From positions 46,588-110,587 of the forward strand of contig NZ_BEWG01000020.1 in NCBI RefSeq assembly GCF_002723835.1: a stretch of 64,000 nt of DNA, given 5' to 3'. Positions 17,265 through 25,124 of this stretch are shown one piece after another. This DNA comes from Mycobacterium sp. shizuoka-1 (GTDB lineage Bacteria; Actinomycetota; Actinomycetes; Mycobacteriales; Mycobacteriaceae). The notes beneath the pieces are model-generated. The model was not told where the DNA came from and searched no databases. It saw only the letters and a list, made by a program, of their open reading frames with translations. Positions within the stretch are counted from its first letter, which is position 1; the number at the start of each line of letters is the position of its first letter. Made by a program: the position numbers and the translations under genes.

Positions 17265-18473
17265 ATGACCCTGGACTACGCGGCGATCGACGTCGACAAC
17301 CACTACTACGAGCCATTGGACGCGTTCACCCGGCATCTGCCCAAGGAGTTCGCCCGCCGCGGTGTGCAGATGCTGACCCAGGGCAAGCGCACCTTCGCCG
17401 TCATGGGCGGTGTGGTCAACCAGTTCATCCCCAACCCCACGTTCGACCCGATCATCGAGCCCGGCTGCCTAGACCTGCTGTTCCGCGGCGAGATCCCGGA
17501 CGGGGTCGACCCGGCGTCGCTGATGAAGGTCGATCGCTTGGCCGATCACCCCGAATACCAGAACCGCGACGCCCGGCTGGCGATCCTCGACAAACAGAAT
17601 CTCGAAACCGTTTTCATGTTGCCGACGTTCGCGTGTGGCGTGGAGGAGGCCCTCAAACGCGACATCGACGCAACCATGGCCTCGGTGCACGCCTTCAACC
17701 TGTGGCTCGACGAGGACTGGGGATTCGACCGGCCCGACCACCGGTTCCTCTCGGCGCCGATCATCTCGCTGGCCGACCCGGATACCGCGGTCGCCGAGGT
17801 CGAGTTCGTGCTGGCCCGAGGCGCCAAGATCGTGTGTGTGCGGCCGGCACCCGTCCCGGGCCGGGTCAAGCCCCGGTCGCTGGGGGACCCGTCCCACGAC
17901 CCGGTGTGGGCCCGGTTGGCTGAGGCCGGCGTTGCGGTGGTGTTCCACCTCTCGGACAGTGGCTACTCTGCCATCTCGGCACTCTGGGGCGGCGCGGGAA
18001 CCTTCGAAGGCTTCGGTAGGCGTGATCCGCTGGACAACGTGCTGCTCGACGACCGCGCCATCCACGATTCGATGGCGTCGATGATCGTGCACCAGGTTTT
18101 CACCCGGCACCCCAAGCTGAAGGTGGCCAGCATCGAGAACGGCTCGTACTTCGTGTACCGCCTGATCAAGCGGCTGAAGAAAGCCGCCAACACCGCGCCC
18201 TACCACTTCAGGGCGGACCCGGTCGAGCAGCTGAAGACCAACGTGTGGATCGCCCCGTACTACGAGGACGACGTCAAGCTGCTGGCCGACACGATCGGCG
18301 TCGACAAGATCCTGTTCGGCTCCGACTGGCCGCACGGCGAGGGCCTCGCCGATCCGATGTCATTCACCGCCGACATCCCGCAGTTTCCCGAGTTCAGCGC
18401 GAGTGACACCCGAAAGGTGATGCGCGACAATGCTTTGGAGTTGCTCGGCATCTCGGTGTCATCGGCGGCCTGA
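17265..18473 (+). CDS. Amidohydrolase-2 family protein (402 aa)
   Basis: TIM-barrel metal-dependent hydrolase or decarboxylase of the amidohydrolase_2 (ACMSD-like) group. It begins with the strand IDVDNHYYEP, where the usual metal motif D/E-x-H-x-H is reduced to one His. It has FHLSDSGYSA mid-barrel and ends with the conserved FGSDWPHGEG aspartate strand. Such proteins next to acyl-CoA genes often act as cyclic-ketone or beta-diketone hydrolases or decarboxylases; the reaction here is unknown. AAAGGA precedes the ATG. Followed at once by the FadD relic ORF. Confidence 0.82.
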   Translation: MTLDYAAIDVDNHYYEPLDAFTRHLPKEFARRGVQMLTQGKRTFAVMGGVVNQFIPNPTFDPIIEPGCLDLLFRGEIPDGVDPASLMKVDRLADHPEYQNRDARLAILDKQNLETVFMLPTFACGVEEALKRDIDATMASVHAFNLWLDEDWGFDRPDHRFLSAPIISLADPDTAVAEVEFVLARGAKIVCVRPAPVPGRVKPRSLGDPSHDPVWARLAEAGVAVVFHLSDSGYSAISALWGGAGTFEGFGRRDPLDNVLLDDRAIHDSMASMIVHQVFTRHPKLKVASIENGSYFVYRLIKRLKKAANTAPYHFRADPVEQLKTNVWIAPYYEDDVKLLADTIGVDKILFGSDWPHGEGLADPMSFTADIPQFPEFSASDTRKVMRDNALELLGISVSSAA

Positions 18474-18475
18474 GC

Positions 18476-18580
18476 ATGCCCGAATGGACGATCGGCGCGG
18501 TGCTCGACACGATCGCCGAGGCTGTCCCCGACCGGTCGCGGGCGAACTTCCTGGCCGGCAGCAAGGTCTCGTTGTCATGA
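18476..18580 (+). pseudogene. FadD N-terminal remnant (34 codons)
   Basis: An ATG two bases after the amidohydrolase stop opens MPEWTIGAVLDTIAEAVPDR, which looks like the first 20 residues of a long-chain acyl-CoA ligase of the FadD type. The reading then changes character and stops at 18578, in an ATGA overlap with the next gene. All AMP-binding motifs are missing. Best read as the stub of a deleted fadD still serving as a translational coupler; a functional micropeptide cannot be excluded. Confidence 0.55.
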
Positions 18581-19404
18581 CGCGAAAAGTGATAGACGGT
18601 CTGGTCAACGTCCACTTCGGCGAGACCGAACAGCAACCGAGCTGGATGCTCAAGGTCCGCGACGACTATTTCAAAGGGCCACCGTCCATGTTCGCCCCGG
18701 TGGACATGGCCGAGCTGCTCGACGAGATGGACGAGCACGGGGTGCGCAAGGCCGTCTTGATGGACAACATCGTCACCCCGCACGTGACCGCGCGCAGGTT
18801 CGCCCGCGCTCGCCCCGACCGATTCGCGCTGGCCATGGGTGGGCTCAACCTGCTCACGCCGATGCCGACCCTGCGTGCGCTGGCCGCGGTCGTGGCAGAC
18901 CTGCCAGTGGTGTATGCCGCTGTGGGGCCGAGTTTCTGGGGAGATGCGCAGTATCCGCCCAGCGACGCGGTTTACTATCCGCTCTACACCAAATGCGCGG
19001 AGCTGGACCTGCCACTGTGTCTCAACACCGGCCTGCCGGGCCCGCCGATCCCCGGCGAGGTGCAGAATCCGATCCACCTCGACCGGGTGTGCGTGCGGTT
19101 CCCCGAGCTGCGGCTGTGCATGATCCACGGTGCCGACCCCTGGTGGGACATCGCGATCCGGCTGATGATCAAGTACGAGAACCTGCGGCTGATGACGTCG
19201 GCGTGGTCACCGAAGCGCTTGCCGGACAACCTGCTTCATTACATGCGCACTCGCGGGCCGAACAAGGTGATGTTCGGCTCCGATTGGCCGGTACTGAGAA
19301 TGCGGCGCGTCGTCCCCGAGGCCGCCGCGCTGGATCTTGCGCCCGACGTCCTCGACAACTACCTCTACAACAACGCCGCCGAGTTCTTCTTCAGGGAGCG
19401 CTGA
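18577..19404 (+). CDS. Amidohydrolase-2 family protein (275 aa)
   Basis: Second, shorter amidohydrolase_2 protein. The N-terminal strand VIDGLVNVHF retains only one His; IHGADPWW supplies a barrel His, and FGSDWPVLRM carries the final aspartate. It resembles the neighbour at 17265 in its C-terminal strand, so the two may be distant paralogues. The ATG at 18577 is fixed by the four-base overlap with the FadD remnant; the frame upstream is shadow. The stop abuts the FadE ATG with no gap. Confidence 0.82.
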   Translation: MTRKVIDGLVNVHFGETEQQPSWMLKVRDDYFKGPPSMFAPVDMAELLDEMDEHGVRKAVLMDNIVTPHVTARRFARARPDRFALAMGGLNLLTPMPTLRALAAVVADLPVVYAAVGPSFWGDAQYPPSDAVYYPLYTKCAELDLPLCLNTGLPGPPIPGEVQNPIHLDRVCVRFPELRLCMIHGADPWWDIAIRLMIKYENLRLMTSAWSPKRLPDNLLHYMRTRGPNKVMFGSDWPVLRMRRVVPEAAALDLAPDVLDNYLYNNAAEFFFRER

Positions 19405-20442
19405 ATGGACCGTTACGAACTGCGCAGGCTCGACTACAGCCTCACCGAGGATCACACCGATGTGCAGAATGCCTATCGGCAGTTCTTCAAGGCCCACGCC
19501 ACGATCGACACTGTGCGGGCCGCCGAGGCCACCGGGTTTGACAAGAGCCTGTGGGAACGCCTCTGTGCCATGGGCGCCACCTCGATGGCAGTCCCGGAAT
19601 CCGCGGGCGGCGACGGGGCCACGCTGGTGGATCTGACCCTGGTGGCCGAGGAACTCGGACGCGTGATCGCTCCGGTGCCCTGGATCGACCACGTCTGCAC
19701 CGCGAGACTGCTCGCCGGGTTCGACGCGCTCACCGACGAGGTGATGACCGGCAACCACATCGCCGGATTCGACGTCGCCCCGGCGAGCACGGCCGCAAGA
19801 CGGCTGATCCCCATCGGTGCGATCGCCGATCAGATCGTCGTGTGCGACGGTGACGAAGTGGTGTCGCTGACGTTCGGAACCCGTCCGGTCAGGGTCGACA
19901 ACATCGGCAAGCTGCCGATGGCCTGGGTGGATCCCGCAGCAGCGGACCGTCGCACCGTGCTGGGCGGCGGACCCGACGCGCTCGCCAGATTTGCGCGAGC
20001 GCGCGACGAATGGCGCCTGCTGACGGCGGCGGCGCTGGTCGGCCTGATCGAGGAGACGATGACCATCGCCGCCGAGTTCGCCAAATCCCGCTACACCCTC
20101 GGGGTACCGATCTCCACCCTGCAGGCGATCTCGCACCCGCTGGCCAACATGGTGATCACCGTCGAGGCGGGCCGCAACCTGGCGCGTCGCGCTGCCTGGT
20201 TCCTCGACAACGAGCCGGACACCCGGCCCGAGCTGGCGGCTTCGGCGTTCGTGTTCCTCGCCGAGGAGGCGGCACGGGCGGCCACCATGGCCGTGCACAT
20301 CCAGGGCGGTCTCGGGGTGTCGTCCGAAGCCGCCGCGACCGCTTACCTGGTGCGGGCCAGGGGCTGGCCGCTGGCCGGTGGAGACCCGGGTGCGGCCGCC
20401 ACACAGATCGCCCACATCATCGCCGACCGCGAAACCGCCTAG
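19405..20442 (+). CDS. Acyl-CoA dehydrogenase, short subunit
   Basis: 345-residue acyl-CoA dehydrogenase homologue, shorter than the usual 380-400. The middle-domain motifs are degenerate (no recognisable L-T-E-P-x-x-G-S), and the C-terminus lacks any Y-E-G-T catalytic block; it keeps HIQGGLGVSSEAAA. This pattern is that of the non-classical subunit of alpha2beta2 FadE heterotetramers known from sterol side-chain degradation in M. tuberculosis. The full-length partner would be the gene at 20455, 12 bases downstream. Confidence 0.87.
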   Translation: MDRYELRRLDYSLTEDHTDVQNAYRQFFKAHATIDTVRAAEATGFDKSLWERLCAMGATSMAVPESAGGDGATLVDLTLVAEELGRVIAPVPWIDHVCTARLLAGFDALTDEVMTGNHIAGFDVAPASTAARRLIPIGAIADQIVVCDGDEVVSLTFGTRPVRVDNIGKLPMAWVDPAAADRRTVLGGGPDALARFARARDEWRLLTAAALVGLIEETMTIAAEFAKSRYTLGVPISTLQAISHPLANMVITVEAGRNLARRAAWFLDNEPDTRPELAASAFVFLAEEAARAATMAVHIQGGLGVSSEAAATAYLVRARGWPLAGGDPGAAATQIAHIIADRETA

Positions 20443-20454
20443 GAGGCAACCGCA

Positions 20455-21648
20455 ATGGATTTCAGCCGGGTCGAGCTCGATGCCGAAGACCAGGCCTTCC
20501 TCGACGAGGTCCGCGACTTCCTGCGGACCCACATCACCGACGAGGTGATCGCGCACGACCGGGAGACCGGCGACAACTTCCACGAGGGCGTGCACCTGGC
20601 GCTCGGCGCGGCCGGCTATCTGGAGGCCGAGTGGAAGCCGGAATCTCAGGGCGGTTTCTCCCGGGTGCGCCGGCGCATCTGGGAGCTGGAGAAGCGGCGC
20701 TTCCATGTCCCCTGGGTCACCTGGGGGACCACCTCGATGGTGGCGCGCTCGGTCGACACGTTCGGTTCCGAGGAGCTCAAGGCCGAGGTGCTGCCGGGTG
20801 TGTTCAGCGGGCACGTCCGGTTGTGCCTGGGCTACACCGAGCCCGATGGCGGTTCCGACGTCGCCACCTGCAAGACCCGGGCGATGCGCGAAGCGGACGG
20901 AGCGAGCTGGGTGATCAACGGCTCGAAGATGTTCACCACGGGGGCGCACAATTGCCAGTACGTCTTCCTGATCACCAACACCGATCCGGCAGCATCGAAA
21001 CATCAGAGTCTCACCATGTTTCTCGTGCCGCTGACTCTGCCGGGCATCGAGATCCAGGGCATCCGCACCGTCGACGGTGACCGCACCAACATCGTCTACT
21101 ACACCGACGTCCGCGTTGACGACCGCTACCGGCTCGGTGAGGTCAACGGTGGCTGGACGGTGCTGCGAGAACCCCTCAACGTCGAGCACGGTGCGGTGGC
21201 CGCGGCCGCCGACGGATTGGCCGACGTGTCGATCATGATGCACCAGGCCAACTTCATGGCCACCGCCGTGGACAAGGTCGCCGCCAACGTCGGCCGACTC
21301 GACCCGAATGGCAAGCGCCCGGTCGACGACGGGGCGGTGGCCTATCGGTTGGGCCGCAGCGCGGCGCGCGTGGAGGCCGCACTGAGCGCACCGGGCATCT
21401 TCGGCCGGGTGGCGATCGCACAGACGATGCGCGACATCGGCCCGGACCTGATGGACGTGCTAGGTGCTGCCGCCGCGCTTCCCGTCGGCACCGACGGGGC
21501 GGCCGACGACGGGGCATCGGAGTACGTCTACCGGTTCGCACCGCTGTCCGGGATCTACGGCGGAACACTCGAGGTGTTCCGCAACATGATCGCGCAATAC
21601 GTCCTGGGACTGGGCAAGCCCGCCTACGCGCCGCCGGTCAAAAGATGA
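20455..21648 (+). CDS. Acyl-CoA dehydrogenase, long subunit
   Basis: 397-residue acyl-CoA dehydrogenase. The FAD motif LGYTEPDGGSDVA and KMFTTGAHNCQYVFL strand are intact. The C-terminal block reads YGGTLEVFRNMIA, with Gly where classical enzymes have the catalytic Glu of YEGT; sterol-type heteromeric FadEs use a glutamate elsewhere. AGGAGG (20442-20447) precedes the ATG. With the 345-residue neighbour it probably forms one heterotetrameric dehydrogenase for a bulky acyl-CoA. Confidence 0.9.
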   Translation: MDFSRVELDAEDQAFLDEVRDFLRTHITDEVIAHDRETGDNFHEGVHLALGAAGYLEAEWKPESQGGFSRVRRRIWELEKRRFHVPWVTWGTTSMVARSVDTFGSEELKAEVLPGVFSGHVRLCLGYTEPDGGSDVATCKTRAMREADGASWVINGSKMFTTGAHNCQYVFLITNTDPAASKHQSLTMFLVPLTLPGIEIQGIRTVDGDRTNIVYYTDVRVDDRYRLGEVNGGWTVLREPLNVEHGAVAAAADGLADVSIMMHQANFMATAVDKVAANVGRLDPNGKRPVDDGAVAYRLGRSAARVEAALSAPGIFGRVAIAQTMRDIGPDLMDVLGAAAALPVGTDGAADDGASEYVYRFAPLSGIYGGTLEVFRNMIAQYVLGLGKPAYAPPVKR

Positions 21649-21707
21649 CCACCGAGCACAAGACCACCTGGCTGACCTGCGTCCCGGTGCGCGTCGAGCG
21701 CATCTAG
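21645..21707 (+). CDS. Possible 20-codon coupled ORF
   Basis: An ATG overlapping the FadE stop (ATGA) opens a 20-codon frame that ends in the four bases shared with the stop of the convergent CoA-transferase. No family resemblance. It may be the stub of a further operon gene lost by deletion, or chance. Confidence 0.25.
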   Translation: MTTEHKTTWLTCVPVRVERI

Positions 21708-22930
21708 GCGATCGCGCCCGACTCCTTGAGCGCCTCGATCCGATCCCAGTCCATGCCGATCTCCATCAACACGATCTCGGTGTGCTCGCTGGCTTGCGGG
21801 GCCCGGGTGGTCTCCAGCGGCTCGTGGTTGAACTGCACCGGCCCGCGGACCACCTTGAACGGAGCGCCGCCGTCGGCGGCCTCCACCTCGGCGATCATGT
21901 CGTTGGCCACCGCCTGCTCGTCGGCAGCCAGGTCGACCAGGCTCTGATACGGCGCCCACTGGCCCCGCATCGTCGTGAGTCGGTCCCGCCAATAGCCGAA
22001 CGGTTTGGCGGCGACGGCGGCCGCGATCAGCTCACCGGCCGCCTGCGCGTTCTCCATCAGCGGCATCACCTCGCAGAACCGTGGGTCGTCGGCCAGTTCG
22101 GGAATCCCGAGGTGCTCGAAGGTGTCGCGGATGTACCTGGTCGGGCTGACGATGCACAGGTTGATCGTGCCGCCGTCGGACGTGACGTAGTTGCCCAGGA
22201 AGGGATTGAATGGTGAGCCACCGGATTTCGGCATCTCGGCGCGCATGCATTCGCCGGTGTCCATGCCCTGCGTGACGCTCGCGCCCGCCGCCCACCACGC
22301 GGTGCTCATCAGTGACACGTCCACCTCCAGGGCTTCACCGGTGCGTTCCCGATGCAACAGCGCCGCGGAGATGCCGCCGGCGATGTTCATCCCGCCGATG
22401 GAATCGCCGAACGCCGGAATGCCTTGGGCCAGCATGCCGCCGAGATCCTCGGGGGACAGCGCGTAGCCGATCCCGCTTCGGGTCCAGAACGCGGTCCCGT
22501 CATAGCCGCCGACATCGCGTTGGGGTCCTTTGTCGCCATAGGCGCTGCCGCGGGCATAGATGATGTTCGGGTTGACCGCCCGGATGTGCTCGACGTCGAT
22601 CTTGTTCTTCTGCCGGACTCCCGGCATGTAGTTGGTGAGGAACACATCGGAGGTCTTGGCGAGTTCGTAGATCACCTCCTGTCCTTCGGGTGTGGAGATG
22701 TCGACCCCGACGCTGCGCTTGCCCCGGTTCGGATGCTCCATCAGCGGATGACGGTTGGGGTCCAGCTGGAAACCGCCCATGTAGAGAAAGCCCCGCTGGG
22801 TGTCGCCGCGCACCGGGTGTTCGATCTTGATGACGTCGGCGCCCCAGTCGGCGAGAATCGCGCCGGCCGCAGGCACGAACGTGAACTGTGCGACCTCCAG
22901 CACCCGGATTCCGTCCATCACCTTGATCAC
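21704..22930 (-). CDS. CaiB/BaiF (family III) CoA-transferase
   Basis: 408-residue class III CoA-transferase, moving CoA between carboxylic acids through an aspartyl anhydride. N-terminal GIRVLEVAQFTFVPAAG and the catalytic-aspartate stretch FGDSIGGMN with following AALLHRERTG are visible. GTG at 22930 is chosen because AAAGGA ends six bases before it; a longer reading from 22948 lacks a ribosome site. Likely activates an acid for the neighbouring FadE operon or recycles CoA. Confidence 0.85.
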   Translation of the reverse strand: MIKVMDGIRVLEVAQFTFVPAAGAILADWGADVIKIEHPVRGDTQRGFLYMGGFQLDPNRHPLMEHPNRGKRSVGVDISTPEGQEVIYELAKTSDVFLTNYMPGVRQKNKIDVEHIRAVNPNIIYARGSAYGDKGPQRDVGGYDGTAFWTRSGIGYALSPEDLGGMLAQGIPAFGDSIGGMNIAGGISAALLHRERTGEALEVDVSLMSTAWWAAGASVTQGMDTGECMRAEMPKSGGSPFNPFLGNYVTSDGGTINLCIVSPTRYIRDTFEHLGIPELADDPRFCEVMPLMENAQAAGELIAAAVAAKPFGYWRDRLTTMRGQWAPYQSLVDLAADEQAVANDMIAEVEAADGGAPFKVVRGPVQFNHEPLETTRAPQASEHTEIVLMEIGMDWDRIEALKESGAIA

Positions 22931-22951
22931 GATCAGTCCTTTCGCCACCGG

Positions 22952-22962
22952 GTGGTAACCAC
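22952..22962. promoter_or_regulatory. Short palindrome upstream of CoA-transferase
   Basis: GTGGT-A-ACCAC, perfect five-base arms, 22 bases upstream of the CoA-transferase start, in the gap that separates it from the same-strand TetR gene. Possible TetR operator; short enough to occur by chance. Confidence 0.3.
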
Positions 22963-23060
22963 ATTCTCACACCGCCACGGCCACCGGCCGGGAATCGCTT
23001 CATCGCTCATTGCACTGAACTACTACAAGGTGCAGACGAACGGTTCCTGGCCGCGGTGGC

Positions 23061-23669
23061 TCAGGTTCCGTAGTCCCGCAGGATGCGTTCGCGTGCGTGC
23101 ACCAGCTCGGTGTCCAGGTCGAAGCCCGCGGGCAGCGCGATCCACAGGAATGCGACGCCGAAGAACACCGCCGTGATGTCGCTGACCGCCCGGTCGAGAT
23201 CGAGGCCTGAGCGAACGGAGTTGTCCCGTTGCCCCTTTCGCAGTCCGTCGGCCACATTGGCGATGCCGTCGGCCAGCTGGGCGCTGACCCGGTCCCGTAA
23301 AGGGGACGTGGTCTTCATGGACTCAAAGGTCGAGACGAACATCGCACGCAGCACATCGGGATCGTGGGCGTAGAGGTCGCGGATCCGGTCGATGTGGGCG
23401 AGCACCTGGTCCATTCCGGTGGCGCCGGGATGGCGATCCGGACTCAGCCGGCTGACGTACTCGTGCAGGAAGTCCTCCAGGATGGCCTCTTTGCCGCCGA
23501 AGCGGGCATGCACCATCGTGCGGCTGTATCCCGCCCGCCGGCCGATCTCGGCGGCGGTGGTTGCCTCCCAGCCCTTCTCGACGATCAGCTCCGCCGCAGC
23601 CGCCATCAACCGACGCCGTGAGGTCTCGACGCGCTCGGGTTGGGTCAAGCCGCGTGCTGGAGAGGGCAC
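23061..23669 (-). CDS. TetR-family regulator
   Basis: 202-residue TetR repressor. HTH at residues about 18-62 with AAEIGRRAGYSRTMVHARFGGKEAI as recognition region; C-terminal ligand domain with FVSTFESMKTTSPL. GTG start, apparently leaderless: a TAATAT -10 element lies six bases upstream (23681-23676). It is divergent from the kinase-NTF2-LLM operon, with only 37 bases between start codons, and co-directional with the CoA-transferase. It likely represses itself and one or both neighbours. Confidence 0.86.
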   Translation of the reverse strand: MPSPARGLTQPERVETSRRRLMAAAAELIVEKGWEATTAAEIGRRAGYSRTMVHARFGGKEAILEDFLHEYVSRLSPDRHPGATGMDQVLAHIDRIRDLYAHDPDVLRAMFVSTFESMKTTSPLRDRVSAQLADGIANVADGLRKGQRDNSVRSGLDLDRAVSDITAVFFGVAFLWIALPAGFDLDTELVHARERILRDYGT

Positions 23670-23706
23670 CCTTGCATATTAAACATGCGACAACTATCTT
23701 CCGAGG
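23670..23706. promoter_or_regulatory. Back-to-back leaderless promoters
   Basis: The 37-base gap holds a leftward -10 TAATAT (23681-23676) and a rightward -10 TATCTT (23695-23700), each six bases from its GTG start codon. A GCAT-N7-ATGC inverted repeat (23674-23688) covers the leftward element. Binding here would block both promoters at once. Confidence 0.5.
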
Positions 23707-24753
23707 GTGACTTCAGCGACGGCAGCGGTGCCGTCCGGCATCGACGCCGTCGACGCGACGTGGCTCACCGAAGCGCTGGGCACGACGGTCACCGGCGTCG
23801 TCGCGGAACAGATCGCCCAGGACACCGGATTCTCGTCGCTGTTGTACCGCCTGCATCTGACCGGCGACGGCGTTGCGGACACAGTGATCGCCAAGCTGGC
23901 CGCGCAGTCGGCCGCCCGCGGCGCGATGGAGTTGCTCGGTGGGTACCGCCGCGAAGTGGCCTTCTATCGCGAGATCGCCGGCCGTGCACCACTGGACACT
24001 CCGCACGTCTATGCCGCGCGGATGGCCGACGACTCCGCCGACTTCGTACTCGTGCTGGAGGATTTGCGCGACTGGGACAACGCCGACCACCTGGCCGGTC
24101 TGTCCATCGAGCGGGCCCAGATGTGCATCGCCCAACTCGCCGGCCTGCACACCTGGTCGGTACAGCCGGCCAATATCTCGGTCCTACAAGCATTTCCGAG
24201 CATCGACATGCCTGCGGTGCGTGATCTGCTGGTACCCGCCTTCGGCTCCGGGTGGGACGTGTACCGTGCCCACTGCAGCGCGCCGGTACCCGATTCGGTG
24301 GCCCGATTCGCCGAGCGGTTCACCGAACACGCCGCGACCGCGCTCGCCGGCCTGACCGAACGCTCGATGCTCCTGCACGGTGACATCCGGGCCGACAACA
24401 TGTTCTTCGCCGGCGACCGAATCAAAGTGGTGGATTTCCAGTTCGCCTGCGTCGGCGCCGGGGCGGCCGACATCGCCTATCTGGTCAGTCAGGGACTGCC
24501 GACCGACGTTCGCCGCGGCAACGACGAAGCGTTGCTTCACGGTTACCTGGACGCTCTCGGAGACGTCGGCTATTCGTTCGACGACGCGTGGCGGCACTAC
24601 CGGCTCGCGGTCGGCTTCCTGATGGTGCTTCCGGTCATCACCCTGCTCGGCTGGGACACGTTGCCGCAACGCTCCCGCGACCTGTGTCTGACGCTGACCG
24701 ACCGGGCGGTGGCCGCCATCGCCGACATCGACGCAGTGGCGGAGTTCCGATGA
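23707..24753 (+). CDS. APH-type phosphotransferase
   Basis: 348-residue kinase-like protein of the same family as the one at the window's left edge. It has the LLHGDIRADNMFF catalytic loop and VVDFQFACVG metal-binding segment. Apparently translated from a leaderless transcript starting at GTG. It is followed by an NTF2-like protein and an LLM oxidoreductase in one operon (ATGA and GTGA overlaps). It may phosphorylate a hydroxyl on a catabolic intermediate; antibiotic inactivation is not supported by context. Confidence 0.85.
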   Translation: MTSATAAVPSGIDAVDATWLTEALGTTVTGVVAEQIAQDTGFSSLLYRLHLTGDGVADTVIAKLAAQSAARGAMELLGGYRREVAFYREIAGRAPLDTPHVYAARMADDSADFVLVLEDLRDWDNADHLAGLSIERAQMCIAQLAGLHTWSVQPANISVLQAFPSIDMPAVRDLLVPAFGSGWDVYRAHCSAPVPDSVARFAERFTEHAATALAGLTERSMLLHGDIRADNMFFAGDRIKVVDFQFACVGAGAADIAYLVSQGLPTDVRRGNDEALLHGYLDALGDVGYSFDDAWRHYRLAVGFLMVLPVITLLGWDTLPQRSRDLCLTLTDRAVAAIADIDAVAEFR

Positions 24754-25124
24754 GCCGCACGGCGCGCGAGGTCGTCGAGTTGTACAACCTGGTGGTCTGG
24801 AACACTCGGGACATCGCACTTGCCGAGGAACTGTTGGGCGACAGCGTGATCCGCCATGAGGTCGGTGAGGCGGTGGTGCTCACCCACGATGAGGCCGTCA
24901 AGCGCGTGGTCGACCACCTGGAGATGTTTACGAAGATCCGCTTCGACCTCAACCTGGTGGTCGCCGGTGACGACGGTGAACACGTCGCGATCGTCTATCA
25001 GTCGCCGATGACCCTCAAGGACGGCATGGAGACCACCATCGGCAGCATGGAGATCTTCCGGGTGGTCGATGGCAGGATCACCGAAGTCTGGAATTGCGGC
25101 TACAAACAAGGAGTGTGGGCGTGA
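24750..25124 (+). CDS. NTF2-like / SnoaL-like protein
   Basis: 124-residue NTF2-fold protein: N-terminal helix REVVELYNLVVWNTRDIALA, then GDSVIRHE and a C-terminal strand GSMEIFRVVDGRITEVW, the usual end of SnoaL-like proteins. Catalysis (isomerase, hydratase) or ligand binding are both possible. Coupled on both sides, ATGA with the kinase and GTGA with the LLM gene. Confidence 0.75.
   Translation: MSRTAREVVELYNLVVWNTRDIALAEELLGDSVIRHEVGEAVVLTHDEAVKRVVDHLEMFTKIRFDLNLVVAGDDGEHVAIVYQSPMTLKDGMETTIGSMEIFRVVDGRITEVWNCGYKQGVWA

Noticed and set aside
19207..21243. Leftward open frame of 678 codons across the FadE pair
   Set aside because: Same shadow effect; low-complexity composition and no ribosome site.
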